This document shows, piece after piece, positions 49,229 to 62,729 of a stretch of DNA of 64,000 nucleotides. The stretch is taken from contig CM075651.1 in assembly GCA_037953625.1 (NCBI GenBank), positions 105,029,001-105,093,000 of the forward strand. Reading direction: 5' to 3'. Numbering within the stretch: the stretch's first letter is position 1; every line of letters starts with the position of its first letter. Under the pieces are notes generated by a model, which saw only the letters and a list, made by a program, of their open reading frames with translations, was not told where the DNA came from and did not search any database. Source of the stretch: Crotalaria pallida (Eukaryota > Streptophyta > Magnoliopsida > Fabales > Fabaceae). Position numbers and translations under genes: made by a program.

Positions 49229-51254
49229 ATTCTAAGCCTTTTGAATAATCTCTTAACCATTCTACACCTGTTAGAACCTCCAAGGACTCATCTACACCCT
49301 CTACGTCCCTTGGGGATTCAAGCAATGTTTAGGATCATTCTAATGGTTCTTATAAGTCCTAATACACATTCCTAGACCATTCTAAGCCTTTAGAATTCTC
49401 TCTTAACCATTCTACACTTGTTAGAACCTCCAAGGACTCATGCTACACCCTCTACGTCCCTTGGGGTACCATGCAATGTTTAGGATCATTCTAATGGTTA
49501 TTATAAGTCCTAATACACATTCCTAGACCATTCTAAGCCTTTAGAATACTCTCTTAACCATTCTACACTTGTTAGAACCTTCAAGGACTCATGCTACACC
49601 CTCTATGTCCCTTGGGGACTCAAGCATTGTTTAGGATCATTCTAATGGTTCTTATACGACCTAATACACATTCCTAGACCATTCTAAGCCTTTAGAATAA
49701 TCTCTTAACCATTCTACACCTGTTAGAACATCCAAGGACTCATGCTACACCCTCTACATCCCTTGGGGATTCAAGCAATGTTTAGGATCATTCTAATGGT
49801 TCTTATAAGTCCTAATACACATTCCTAGACCATTCTAAGCCATTAGAATATTCTCTTAACCATTCTATACCTGTTAGAACCTCCAAGGACTCATGCTACA
49901 CCCTCTACGTCCCTTGGGGTACCATGCATTGGTTAGGATCATTCTAATGGTTATTATAAGTCCAAATACACATTCCTAGTACATTATAAACCTTTAGAAT
50001 ACTTTCTTAACCATTGTACACTTGTTAGAACCTCCAAGGACTCATGCTACACCCTCTACGTCCCTTGGGGACTCAAGCATTGTTTAGGATCATTCTAATG
50101 GTTATTATAAGTCCTAATACACATTCCTAGACCATTCTAAGCCTTTAGAATACTCTCTTAACCATTCTACACCTGTTAGAACCTCCTAGGACTCATGATA
50201 GACCCTCTACGTCCCTTGGGGATTCAAGCATTGTTTAGGATCATTCTAATGGTTCTTATAAGTCCTAATACACATTCCTAGACCATTCTAAGCCTTTAGA
50301 ATACTCTCTTAACCATTCTACACTTGTTAGAACCTCCAAGGTCTCATGCTACACCCTCTACTTCCCTTGGGGTACCATGCAATGTTTATGATCATTCTAA
50401 TGGTTATTATAAGTCCTAATACACATTCCTAGACCATTCTAAGCCTTTAGAATACTCTCTTAACCATTCTACACTTATTAGAACCTTCAAGGACTCATGC
50501 AACACCCTCTATGTCTGTTGGGGACTCAAGCATTGTTTAGGATCATTCTAATGGTTCTTATAAGACCTAATACACATTCCAAGACCATTCTAAGCCTTTT
50601 GAATAATCTCTTAACCATTCTACACCTGTTAGAACCTCCAAGGACTCATACTACACCCTCTACGTCCCTTGGGGATTCAAGCAATGTTTAGGATCATTCT
50701 AATGGTTCTTATAAGTCCTAATACACATTCCTAGACCATTCTAAGCCTTTAGAATTCTCTCTTAACCATTCTACACTTGTTAGAACCTCCAAGCACTCAT
50801 GCTACACCCTCTACGTCCCTTGGGGTACCATGCAATGTTTAGGATCATTCTAATGATTATTATAAGTCCTAATACACATTCCTAGACCATTCTAAGCCTT
50901 TAGAATACTCTCTTAACCATTCTACACTTGTTAGAACCTTCAAGGACTCATGCTACACCCTCTATGTCCCTTGGGGACTCAAGCATTGTTTAGGATCATT
51001 CTAATGGTTCTTATACGACCTAATACACATTCCTAGACCATTCTAAGCCTTTAGAATAATCTCTTAACCATTCTACACCTGTTAGAACCTCCACGGACTC
51101 ATGCTACACCCTCTACATCCCTTGGGGATTCAAGCAATGTTTAGGATCATTCTAATGGTTCTTATAAGTCCTAATACACATTCCTAGTCCATTTTAAGCC
51201 TTTAGAATACTCTCTGAACCATTCTACACTTGTTATAACCTCCAAGGACTCATT
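48690..51254 (-). repeat. 2,565-bp (17-monomer) unit, copy 1
   Basis: Matches the following 2,565 bp closely, including rare changes: ACTTTTTCAACC at ~48,795, the one-base deletion CCCTCTCGTCCC at ~48,998, TAGTACATTATAAACC at ~49,977, CCATTGTACACTTG at ~50,013 and CTTATTAGAACC at ~50,475. It is two bases short of 17 x 151. A duplicated open frame explains identical predicted peptides at 49,139 and 51,704. Edges are approximate. Confidence 0.85.
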
Positions 51255-53819
51255 CTAGACCCTCTACGTCCCTTGGGGACTCAAGCATTGTTTAGGATCA
51301 TTCTAATGGTTCTTATAAGTCCTAATACACATTCCAAGACCATTCTAAGCCTTTAGAATACTTTTTCAACCATTCTACACTTGTTAGAACCTCCAAGGAC
51401 TCATGCTACACCCTCTACATCCCTTGGGGATTCAAGCAATGTTTAGGATCATTCTAATGGTTCTTATAAGTCCTAATACACATTCCTAGACCATTCTAAG
51501 CCATTAGAATATTCTCTTAACCATTCTACACTTGTTAGAACCTCCAAGGACTCATGTTACACCCTCTCGTCCCTTGGGGACTCAAGCATTGTTTAGGATC
51601 ATTCTAATGGTTCTTATAAGTCCTAATACACATTCCTAGACCATTTTAAGCCTTTAGAATACTCTCTTAACCATTCTACACTTGTTAGAACCTCCAAGGA
51701 CTCATGCTACACCCTCTATGTCCCTTGGGGACTCAAGCATTGTTTAGGATCATTCTAATGGTTCTTATAAGACCTAATACACATTCCAAGACCATTCTAA
51801 GCCTTTTGAATAATCTCTTAACCATTCTACACCTGTTAGAACCTCCAAGGACTCATCTACACCCTCTACGTCCCTTGGGGATTCAAGCAATGTTTAGGAT
51901 CATTCTAATGGTTCTTATAAGTCCTAATACACATTCCTAGACCATTCTAAGCCTTTAGAATTCTCTCTTAACCATTCTACACTTGTTAGAACCTCCAAGG
52001 ACTCATGCTACACCCTCTACGTCCCTTGGGGTACCATGCAATGTTTAGGATCATTCTAATGGTTATTATAAGTCCTAATACACATTCCTAGACCATTCTA
52101 AGCCTTTAGAATACTCTCTTAACCATTCTACACTTGTTAGAACCTTCAAGGACTCATGCTACACCCTCTATGTCCCTTGGGGACTCAAGCATTGTTTAGG
52201 ATCATTCTAATGGTTCTTATACGACCTAATACACATTCCTAGACCATTCTAAGCCTTTAGAATAATCTCTTAACCATTCTACACCTGTTAGAACATCCAA
52301 GGACTCATGCTACACCCTCTACATCCCTTGGGGATTCAAGCAATGTTTAGGATCATTCTAATGGTTCTTATAAGTCCTAATACACATTCCTAGACCATTC
52401 TAAGCCATTAGAATATTCTCTTAACCATTCTATACCTGTTAGAACCTCCAAGGACTCATGCTACACCCTCTACGTCCCTTGGGGTACCATGCATTGTTTA
52501 GGATCATTCTAATGGTTATTATAAGTCCAAATACACATTCCTAGTACATTATAAACCTTTAGAATACTTTCTTAACCATTGTACACTTGTTAGAACCTCC
52601 AAGGACTCATGCTACACCCTCTACGTCCCTTGGGGACTCAAGCATTGTTTAGGATCATTCTAATGGTTATTATAAGTCCTAATACACATTCCTAGACCAT
52701 TCTAAGCCTTTAGAATACTCTCTTAACCATTCTACACCTGTTAGAACCTCCTAGGACTCATGATAGACCCTCTACGTCCCTTGGGGATTCAAGCATTGTT
52801 TAGGATCATTCTAATGGTTCTTATAAGTCCTAATACACATTCCTAGACCATTCTAAGCCTTTAGAATACTCTCTTAACCATTCTACACTTGTTAGAACCT
52901 CCAAGGTCTCATGCTACACCCTCTACTTCCCTTGGGGTACCATGCAATGTTTATGATCATTCTAATGGTTATTATAAGTCCTAATACACATTCCTAGACC
53001 ATTCTAAGCCTTTAGAATACTCTCTTAACCATTCTACACTTATTAGAACCTTCAAGGACTCATGCAACACCCTCTCTGTCTGTTGGGGACTCAAGCATTG
53101 TTTAGGATCATTCTAATGGTTCTTATAAGACCTAATACACATTCCAAGACCATTCTAAGCCTTTTGAATAATCTCTTAACCATTCTACACCTGTTAGAAC
53201 CTCCAAGGACTCATACTACACCCTCTACGTCCCTTGGGGATTCAAGCAATGTTTAGGATCATTCTAATGGTTCTTATAAGTCCTAATACACATTCCTAGA
53301 CCATTCTAAGCCTTTAGAATTCTCTCTTAACCATTCTACACTTGTTAGAACCTCCAAGCACTCATGCTACACCCTCTACGTCCCTTGGGGTACCATGCAA
53401 TGTTTAGGATCATTCTAATGATTATTATAAGTCCTAATACACATTCCTAGACCATTCTAAGCCTTTAGAATACTCTCTTAACCATTCTACACTTGTTAGA
53501 ACCTTCAAGGACTCATGCTACACCCTCTATGTCCCTTGGGGACTCAAGCATTGTTTAGGATCATTCTAATGGTTCTTATACGACCTAATACACATTCCTA
53601 GACCATTCTAAGCCTTTAGAATAATCTCTTAACCATTCTACACCTGTTAGAACCTCCAAGGACTCATGCTACACCCTCTACATCCCTTGGGGATTCAAGC
53701 AATGTTTAGGATCATTCTAATGGTTCTTATAAGTCCTAATACACATTCATAGACCATTCTAAGCCATTAGAATATTCTCTTAACCATTCTATACCTGTTA
53801 GAACCTCCAAGGACTCATG
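51255..53819 (-). repeat. 2,565-bp (17-monomer) unit, copy 2
   Basis: Tandem partner of the preceding unit with the same rare variants at +2,565 bp. Private differences include CTCTCTGTCTGTTGG at ~53,075 against CTCTATGTCTGTTGG in copy 1, and CATGCATTGTTTAGG against CATGCATTGGTTAGG. The low divergence suggests a recent event. The copies diverge at ~53,745 (ATTCATAGACC). Confidence 0.85.
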
Positions 53820-54019
53820 CTACACCCTCTACGTCCCTTGGGGTACCATGCATTGTTTAGGATCATTCTAATGGTTATTATAAGTCCAAATACACATTCC
53901 TAGAACATTATAAACCTTTAGAATACTTTCTTAACCATTCTACACTTGTTAGAACCTCCAAGGACTCATGCTACACCCTCTACGTCTCTTGGGGACTCAA
54001 GCATTGTTTGGGATCATTC

Positions 54020-57000
54020 TAATGGTTCTTATAAGTCCTAATACACATTCCTAGACCATTCTAAGCCTTTAGAATACTCTCTTAACCATTCTACACTTGT
54101 TAGAACCTCCAAGGACTCATTCTAGACCCTCTACGTCCCTTGGGGACTCATGCAATGTTTAGGATCATTCTAATGGTTATTATAAGTCCTAATACACATT
54201 CCTAGACCATTCTAAGCCTTTAGAATACTCTCTTAACCATTCTACACCTGTTAGAACCTCCTAGGACTCATGATAGACCCTCTACGTCCCTTGGGGACTC
54301 AAGCATTGTTTAGGATCATTCTAATGGTTCTTATAAGTCCTAATACACATTCCAAGACCATTCTAAGCCTTTAGAATAGTCTCTTAACCATTCTACAATT
54401 GTTAGAACCTCCAAGGTGTCATGCTACACCCTCTACGTCCCTTGGGGTACCATGCAATGTTTATGATCATTCCAATGGTTATTATAAGTCCTAATACACA
54501 TTCCTAGACCATTCTAAGCCTTTAGAATACTCTCGTAACCATTCTACACTTGTTAGAACCTCCAAGGACTCATGTTACACCCTCTACGTCCGTTGGGGAC
54601 TCAAGCATTGTTTAGAATCATTCTAATGGTTCTTATAAGTCCTAATACACATTCCTAGACCATTTTAGGCCTTTAGAATACTCTCTTAACCATTCTACAC
54701 TTGTTAGAACCTCCAAGGACTCATTCTAGACCCTCTATGTCCCTTGGGGACTCAAGCATTGTTTAGGATCATTCTAATGGTTCTTATAAGACCTAATACA
54801 CATTCCTAGACCATTCTAAGCCTTTAGAATAATATCTTAACCATTCTACACCTGTTAGAACCTCCAAGGACTCATACTACACCCTCTACGTCCCTTGGGG
54901 ATTCAAGCAATGTTTAGGATCATTCTAATGGTTCTTATAAGTCCTAATACACATTCCTAGACCATTCTAAGCCTTTAGAATACTCTCTTAACCATTCTAT
55001 ACCTGTTAGAACCTCCAAGGACTCATGCTACACCCTCTACGTCCCTTGGGGACTCAAGCATTGTTTAGGATCATTCTAATGGTTCTTATAAGTCCAAATA
55101 CACATTCCTAGAACATTATAAGCCTTTAGAATACTTTCTTAAACATTCTACACTTGTTAGAACCTCCAAGGACTCATGCTACACCCTCTACGTCCCTTGG
55201 GGACTCAAGCATTGTTTAGGATCATTCTAATGGTTCTTATAAGTCCTAATACACATTCCAAGACCATTCTAAGCCTTTAGAATAATTTCTTAACCATTCT
55301 ACACCTGTTAGAACCTCCAAGGACTCATGCTACACCCTCTACGTCCCTTGGGGATTCAAGCAATGTTTAGGATCATTCTAATGGTTCTTATAAGTCCTAA
55401 TACACATTCCTAGACCATTCTAAGCCTTTAGAATACTCTCTTAACCATTCTACACTTGTTAGAACCTCCAAGGACTCATTCTAGACCCTCTACGTCCCTT
55501 GGGGACTCAAGCAATGTTTAGGATCATTCTAATGGTTATTATAAGTCCTAATACACATTCCTAGACCATTCTAAGCCTTTAGAATACTCTCTTAACCATT
55601 CTACACCTGTTAGAACCTCCTAGGACTCATGATAGACCCTCTACGTCCCTTGGGGACTCAAGCACTGTTTAGGATCATTCTAATGGTTCTTATAAGTCCT
55701 AATACACATTCCTAGACCATTCTAAGCCTTTAGAATACTCTCTTAACCATTCTATACCTGTTAGAACCTCCAAGGTCTCATGCTACACCCTCTACTTCCC
55801 TTGGGGACTCAAGCAATGTTTAGGATCATTCTAATGGTTCTTATAAGTCCTAATACACATTCCTAGACCATTCTAAGCCTTTAGAATACTCTCTTAACCA
55901 TTCTATACCTGTTAGAACCTCCAAGGACTCATGCTACACCCTCTACGTCCCTTGGGGACTCAAGCATTGTTTAGGATCATTCTAATGGTTCTTATAAGTC
56001 CAAATACACATTCCTAGAACATTATAAGCCTTTAGAATACTTTCTTAAACATTCTACACTTGTTAGAACCTCCAAGGACTCATGCTACACCCTCTACGTC
56101 CCTTGGGGACTCAAGCATTGTTTAGGATCATTCTAATGGTTCTTATAAGTCCAAATACACATTCCTAGAACATTATAAGCCTTTAGAATACTTTCTTAAA
56201 CATTCTACACTTGTTAGAACCTCCAAGGACTCATGCTACACCCTCTACGTCCCTTGGGGACTCAAGCATTGTTTAGGATCATTCTAATGGTTCTTATAAG
56301 TCCTAATACACATTCCAAGACCATTCTAAGCCTTTAGAATAATTTCTTAACCATTCTACACCTGTTAGAACCTCCAAGGACTCATGCTACACCCTCTACG
56401 TCCCTTGGGGATTCAAGCAATGTTTAGGATCATTCTAATGGTTCTTATAAGTCCTAATACACATTCCTAGACCATTCTAAGCCTTTAGAATACTCTCTTA
56501 ACCATTCTACACTTGTTAGAACCTCCAAGGACTCATTCTAGACCCTCTACGTCCCTTGGGGACTCAAGCAATGTTTAGGATCATTCTAATGGTTATTATA
56601 AGTCCTAATACACATTCCTAGACCATTCTAAGCCTTTAGAATACTCTCTTAACCATTCTACACCTGTTAGAACCTCCTAGGACTCATGATAGACCCTCTA
56701 CGTCCCTTGGGGACTCAAGCACTGTTTAGGATCATTCTAATGGTTCTTATAAGTCCTAATACACATTCCAAGACCATTCTAAGCCTTTAGAATAGTCTCT
56801 TAACCATTCTACACTTGTTAGAACCTCCAAGGTGTCATGCTACACCCTCTACGTCCCTTGGGGTACCATGCAATGTTTATGATCATTCCAATGGTTATTA
56901 TAAGTCCTAATACACATTCCTAGACCATTCTAAGCCTTTAGAATACTCTCGTAACCATTCTACACTTGTTAGAACCTCCAAGGACTCATGTTACACCCTC

Positions 57001-57755
57001 TACGTCCGTTGGGGACTCAAGCATTGTTTAGAATCATTCTAATGGTTCTTATAAGTCCTAATACACATTCCTAGACCATTTTAAGCCTTTAGAATACTCT
57101 CTTAACCATCTACACTTGTGAGAACCTCCAAGGACTCATTCTAGACCCTCTATGTCCCTTGGGGACTCAAGCATTGTTTAGGATCATTCTAATGGTTCTT
57201 ATAAGACCTAATACACATTCCTAGACCATTCTAAGCCTTTAGAATAATATCTTAACCATTCTACACCTGTTAGAACCTCCAAGGACTCATACTACACCCT
57301 CTACGTCCCTTGGGGATTCAAGCAATGTTTAGGATCATTCTAATGGTTCTTAGAAGTCCTAATACACATTCCTAGACCATTCTAAGCCTTTAGAATACTC
57401 TCTTAACCATTCTATACCTGTTAGAACCTCCAAGGACTCATGCTACACCCTCTACGTCCCTTGGGGACTCAAGCATTGTTTAGGATCATTCTAATGGTTC
57501 TTATAAGTCCAAATACACATTCCTAGAACATTATAAGCCTTTAGAATACTTTCTTAAACATTCTACACTTGTTAGAACCTCCAAGGACTCATGCTACACC
57601 CTCTACGTCCCTTGGGGACTCAAGCATTGTTTAGGATCATTCTAATGGTTCTTATAAGTCCTAATACACATTCCAAGACCATTCTAAGCCTTTAGAATAA
57701 TTTCTTAACCATTCTACACCTGTTAGAACCTCCAAGGACTCATGCTACACCCTCT
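54020..57755 (-). repeat. 2,416-bp (16-monomer) duplication, second copy partial
   Basis: GATCATTCCAATGG occurs at ~54,466 and ~56,882, and TGTTTAGAATCATTC at ~54,609 and ~57,025, both 2,416 bp apart. The first copy contains an internal 906-bp repeat: TTTCTTAAACATTC is at 55135 and 56041 and again at 56192, then at 57550. AAGCACTGTTTAGG occurs at 55660 and 56717, 1,057 bp apart. The match ends near 57,755. Edges are approximate. Confidence 0.75.
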
Positions 57756-58114
57756 ACGTCCCTTGGGGACTCAAGCAATGTTTAGGATCATTCTAATGGT
57801 TATTATAAGTCCTAATACACATTCCTAGACCATTCTAAGCCTTTAGAATACTCTCTTAACCATTCTACACCTGTTAGAACCTCCTAGGACTCATGATAGA
57901 CCCTCTACGTCCCTTGGGGACTCAAGCATTGTTTAGGATCATTCTAATGGTTCTTATAAGTCCTAATACACATACCTAGACCATTCTAAGCCTTTAGAAT
58001 ACTCTCTTAACCATTCTACACTTGTTAGAACCTCCAAGGTCTCATGCTACACCCTCTACGTCCCTTGGGGTACCATGCAATGTTTATGATCATTCTAATG
58101 GTTATTATAAGTCC

Positions 58115-60456
58115 TAATACACATTCCAAGACCATTCTAAGCCTTTTGAATAATCTCTTAACCATTCCACACCTGTTAGAACCTCGAAGGACTCATACTA
58201 CACCCTCTACGTCCCTTGGGGATTCAAGCAATGTTTAGGATCATTCTAATGGTTCTTATAAGTCCTAATACACATTCCTAGACTATTCTATGCCTTTAGA
58301 ATTCTCTCTTAACCATTCTACACTTGTTAGAACCTCCAAGGACTCATGCTACACCCTCTACATCCCTTGGGGATTCAAGCAATGTTTAGGATCATTCTAA
58401 TGGTTCTTATAAGTCCTAATACACATTCCAAGACCATTCTAAGCCTTTAGAATACTCTCTTAACCATTCTACACCTGTTAGAACCACCTAGGACGCATGA
58501 TAGACCCTCTACGTCCCTTGGGGACTCAAGCATTGTTTAGGATCATTCTAATGGTTATTATAAGTCCTAATACACATTCCTAGACCATTCTAAGCCTTTA
58601 GAATACTATCTTAACCATTCTACACCTGTTAGAACCACCTAGGACGCATGATAGACCCTCTACGTCCCTTGGGGACTCAAGCATTGTTTAGGATCATTCT
58701 AATGGTTCTTATAAGTCCTAATACACATTCCTAGACCATTCTAAGCCTTTAGAATACTCTCTTAACCATTCTACACTTGTTAGAACCTCCAAGGTGTCAT
58801 GCTACACCCTCTACGTCCCTTGGGGTACCATGCAATGTTTATGATCATTCTACACTTGTTAGAACTTCCAAGGACTCATGCTACACCCTCTACGTCCCTT
58901 GGGGTACCATGCATTGTTTAGGATCATTCTAATGGTTAATATAAGTCCAAATACACATTCCTCGAACATTATAAGCCTTTAGAATACTTTCTTAACCATT
59001 CTACACTTGTTAGAACCTCCAAGGACTCATGCAACACCATCTACGTCCCATGGGGACTCAAGCATTGTTTAGGATCATTCTAATGGTTCTTATAAGACCT
59101 AATACACATTCCTAGACCATTCTAAGCCTTAGAATAATCTCTTAACCATTCTACACTTGTTAGAACTTCTAAGGACTCATGCTACACCCTCTACGTCCCT
59201 TAGGGATCAAGCAATGTTTGGGATCATTCTAATAGTTCTTATAAGTCCTAATACACATTCCTAGACCATTCTAAGCCATTAGAATACTCTCTTAACCATT
59301 CTACACCTGTTAGAACCTCAAAGGACTCATGCTAGACCCTCTACGTCCCTTGGAGACTCAAGCATTGTCTAGGATCATTCTAATGGTTCTTTTAAGTCCT
59401 AATACACATTCCTAGACAATTCTAAGCCTTTAGAATACTCTCTTAGCCATTCTACACTTGTTAGAACCGCCAAGGACTCATGCTACACCCTCTACGTCCC
59501 TTGGGGTTCCATGCATTGTTTAGGATCATTCTAATGGTTATTAGAAGTCCAAATACACAATCCTAGACCATTCTAAGCCTTTAGAATACTCTCGTAACCA
59601 TTCTACACTTGTTAGAACCTTCAAGGACTCATGCTACACCCTCTATGTCCCTTGGGGACTCAAGCATTGTTTAGGATCATTCTAATGGTTCTTATAAGAC
59701 CTAATACACATTCCTAGACCATTCTAAGCCTTTAGAATAATATCTTAACCATTCTACACCTGTTAGAACCTCCAAGGACTCATACTACACCCTCTACGTC
59801 CCTTGGGGATTCAAGCAATGTTTAGGATCATTCTAATGGTTCTTATCAGTCCTAATACACATTCCTAGACCATTCTAAGCCTTTAGAATACTCTCTTAAC
59901 CATTCTACACTTGTTAGAACCTCCAAGGACTCATACTACACCCTCTACGTCCCTTGGCGATTCAAGCAATGTTTAGGATCATTCTAATGGTTCTTATCAG
60001 TCCTAATACACATTCCTAGACCATTCTAAGCCTTTAGAATACTCTCTTAACCATTCTACACTTATTAGAACCTCCAAGGACTCATGCTACACCCTCTACG
60101 TCCCTTGGGGACTCAAGCATTGTTTAGGATCATTCTAATGGTTCTTATAAGTCCTAATACACATTCCAAGACCATTCTAAGCCTTTAGAATACTCTCTTA
60201 ACCATTCTACACTTGTTAGAACCTCCATGGACTCATTCTAGACCCTCTACGTCCCTTGGGGACTCAAGCAATGTTTAGGATCATTCTAATGGTTATTATA
60301 AGTCCTAATACACATTCCTAGACCATTCTAAGCCTTTAGAATACTCTCTTAACCATTCTACACTTGTTAGAACCTTCAAGGACTCATGTTACACCCTCTA
60401 TGTCCCTTGGGGACTCAAGCATTGTTTAGGATCATTCTAATGGTTCTTATAAGACC
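58115..60456 (-). repeat. ~2.34-kb terminal unit, copy 1 (one truncated monomer)
   Basis: Marked by CCTCGAAGGACTCATAC at ~58,182, recurring at ~60,524 and ~62,796. The 2,342-bp interval equals 16 monomers minus the 72 bp missing from one truncated monomer and minus two small deletions (CTAAGCCTTAGAAT at ~59,124 and TTAGGGATCAAGC at ~59,200). Several CCACCTAGGACGCATGATAG monomers and CCTCGAACATTATAAG monomers are characteristic. Confidence 0.75.
58846..58852 (-). repeat. Truncated 79-bp monomer junction (copy 1)
   Basis: TTTATGATCATTCTACACTTG joins two places of the monomer that are normally 72 bp apart. The joint lies in CATTCTA, the complement of TAGAATG, which occurs at monomer 48-54 and 127-133. 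A crossover or slippage between these 7-bp direct repeats removed 72 bp, leaving a 79-bp monomer. The next monomer has the tag TTAGAACTTCCAAGG. Confidence 0.85.
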
Positions 60457-61187
60457 TAATACACATTCCAAGACCATTCTAAGCCTTTTGAATAATCTCT
60501 TAACCATTCTACACCTGTTAGAACCTCGAAGGACTCATACTACACCCTCTTCGTCCCTTGGGGATTCAAGCAATGTTTAGGATCATTCTAATGGTTCTTA
60601 TAAGTCCTAATACACATTCCTAGACCATTCTAAGCCTTTAGAATTCTCTCTTAACCATTCTACACTTGTTAGAACCTCCAAGGACTCATGCTACACCCTC
60701 TACATCCCTTGGGGATTCAAGCAATGTTTAGGATCATTCTAATGGTTCTTATAAGTCCTAATACACATTCCAAGACCATTCTAAGCCTTTAGAATACTCT
60801 CTTAACCATTCTACACTTGTTAGAACCACCTAGGACGCATGATAGACCCTCTACGTCCCTTGGGGACTCAAGCATTGTTTAGGATCATTCTAATGGTTAT
60901 TATAAGTCCTAATACACATTCCTAGACCATTCTAAGCCTTTAGAATACTATCTTAACCATTCTACACCTGTTAGAACCACCTAGGACGCATGATAGACCC
61001 TCTACGTCCCTTGGGGACTCAAGCATTGTTTAGGATCATTCTAATGGTTCTTATAAGTCCTAATACACATTCCTAGACCATTCTAAGCCTTTAGAATACT
61101 CTCTTAACCATTCTACACTTGTTATAACCTCCAAGGTGTCATGCTACACCCTCTACGTCCCTTGGGGTACCATGCAATGTTTATGAT

Positions 61188-61194
61188 CATTCTA
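61188..61194 (-). repeat. Truncated 79-bp monomer junction (copy 2)
   Basis: Same joint in CATTCTA and the same following tag TTAGAACTTCC as at 58,846, at a distance of 2,342 bp. The shared tag implies one founding deletion that was later amplified. Confidence 0.85.
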
Positions 61195-61568
61195 CACTTG
61201 TTAGAACTTCCAAGGACTCATGCTACACCCTCTACGTCCCTTGGGGACTCAAGCATTGTTTAGGATCATTCTAATGGTTATTATAAGTCCTAATACACAT
61301 TCCTAGACCATTCTAAGCCTTTAGAATACTATCTTAACCATTCTACACCTGTTAGAACCACCTAGGACGCATGATAGACCCTCTACGTCCCTTGGGGACT
61401 CAAGCATTGTTTAGGATCATTCTAATGGTTCTTATAAGTCCTAATACACATTCCTAGACCATTCTAAGCCTTTAGAATACTCTCTTAACCATTCTACACT
61501 TGTTAGAACCTCCAAGGTGTCATGCTACACCCTCTACGTCCCTTGGGGTACCATGCAATGTTTATGAT

Positions 61569-61575
61569 CATTCTA
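61569..61575 (-). repeat. Truncated 79-bp monomer junction (copy 3)
   Basis: Same joint and tag, 381 bp after the previous copy. 381 equals 3 x 151 minus 72, so a unit of two full and one truncated monomer has duplicated in tandem. Confidence 0.85.
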
Positions 61576-62729
61576 CACTTGTTAGAACTTCCAAGGACTC
61601 ATGCTACACCCTCTACGTCCCTTGGGGTACCATGCATTGTTTAGGATCATTCTAATGGTTAATATAAGTCCAAATACACATTCCTCGAACATTATAAGCC
61701 TTTAGAATACTTTCTTAACCATTCTACACTTGTTAGAACCTCCAAGGACTCATGCAACACCATCTACGTCCCATGGGGACTCAAGCATTGTTTAGGATCA
61801 TTCTAATGGTTAATATAAGTCCAAATACACATTCCTCGAACATTATAAGCCTTTAGAATACTTTCTTAACCATTCTACACTTGTTAGAACCTCCAAGGAC
61901 TCATGCAACACCATCTACGTCCCATGGGGACTCAAGCATTGTTTAGGATCATTCTAATGGTTCTTATAAGACCTAATACACATTCCTAGACCATTCTAAG
62001 CCTTTAGAATAATATCTTAACCATTCTACACTTGTTAGAACCTCCAAGGACTCATGCTACACCCTCTACGTCCCTTGGGGACTCAAGCATTGTTTAGGAT
62101 CATTCTAATGGTTCTTATAAGTCCTAATACACATTCCTAGACCATTCTAAGCCTTTAGAATACTCTCTTAACCATTCTACACTTGTTAGAACCTCCAAGG
62201 ACTCATTCTAGACCCTCTACGTCCCTTGGGGACTCAAGCAATGTTTAGGATCATTCTAATGGTTATTATAAGTCCTAATACACATTCCTAGACCATTCTA
62301 AGCCTTTAGAATACTCTCTTAACCATTCTACACCTGTTAGAACCTCCTAGGACTCATGATAGACCCTCTACGTCCCTTGGGGACTCAAGCATTGTTTAGG
62401 ATCATTCTAATGGTTCTTATAAGTCCTAATACACATTCCTAGACCATTCTAAGCCTTTAGAATACTCTCTTAACCATTCTACACTTGTTAGAACCTCCAA
62501 GGTCTCATGCTACACCCTCTACGTCCCTTGGGGTACCATGCAATGTTTATGATCATTCTAATGGTTATTATAAGTCCTAATACACATTCCTAGACCATTC
62601 TAAGCCTTTAGAATACTCTCTTAACCATTCTACACTTGTTAGAACCTTCAAGGACTCATGTTATACCCTCTATGTCCCTTGGGGACTCAAGCATTGTTTA
62701 GGATCATTCTAATGGTTCTTATAAGACCT

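Larger units (their letters stand above)
39994..49790 (-). repeat. Right arm of the large inverted duplication
   Basis: Mirror partner of ~11,360-1,270. Shared private changes are the one-base deletions CTACGTCCTTGG at ~44,932 and ~45,682 and GGACTCATCTACACC at ~45,517, and the CATTATAAACC monomer at ~48,625 matching AGGTTTATAATG at 2416. The 78-codon open frame at 45,367-45,603 translates identically to the reverse strand at 5,902-6,138 and 1,676-1,912. The arms differ in higher-order copy number: for example three 604-bp-spaced leader monomers here against four there, and one extra monomer between 44,702 and 46,511. Confidence 0.75.
60957..61718 (-). repeat. Two tandem 381-bp units (two full + one truncated monomer)
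   Basis: GAACCACCTAGGACGCATG occurs 381 bp apart at ~60,975 and ~61,356, and the truncated-monomer joints are also 381 bp apart. The unit is not a multiple of 151, so it shifts the local monomer phase. Edges are approximate. Confidence 0.7.
60457..62729 (-). repeat. ~2.27-kb terminal unit, copy 2 (two truncated monomers)
   Basis: The marker interval of 2,272 bp equals 16 monomers minus 2 x 72 bp, which fits the two truncated monomers inside. It contains a 381-bp tandem repeat and two adjacent CCTCGAACATTATAAG monomers at ~61,683 and ~61,836. It differs from copy 1 in internal order, indicating rearrangement after duplication. Confidence 0.75.
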
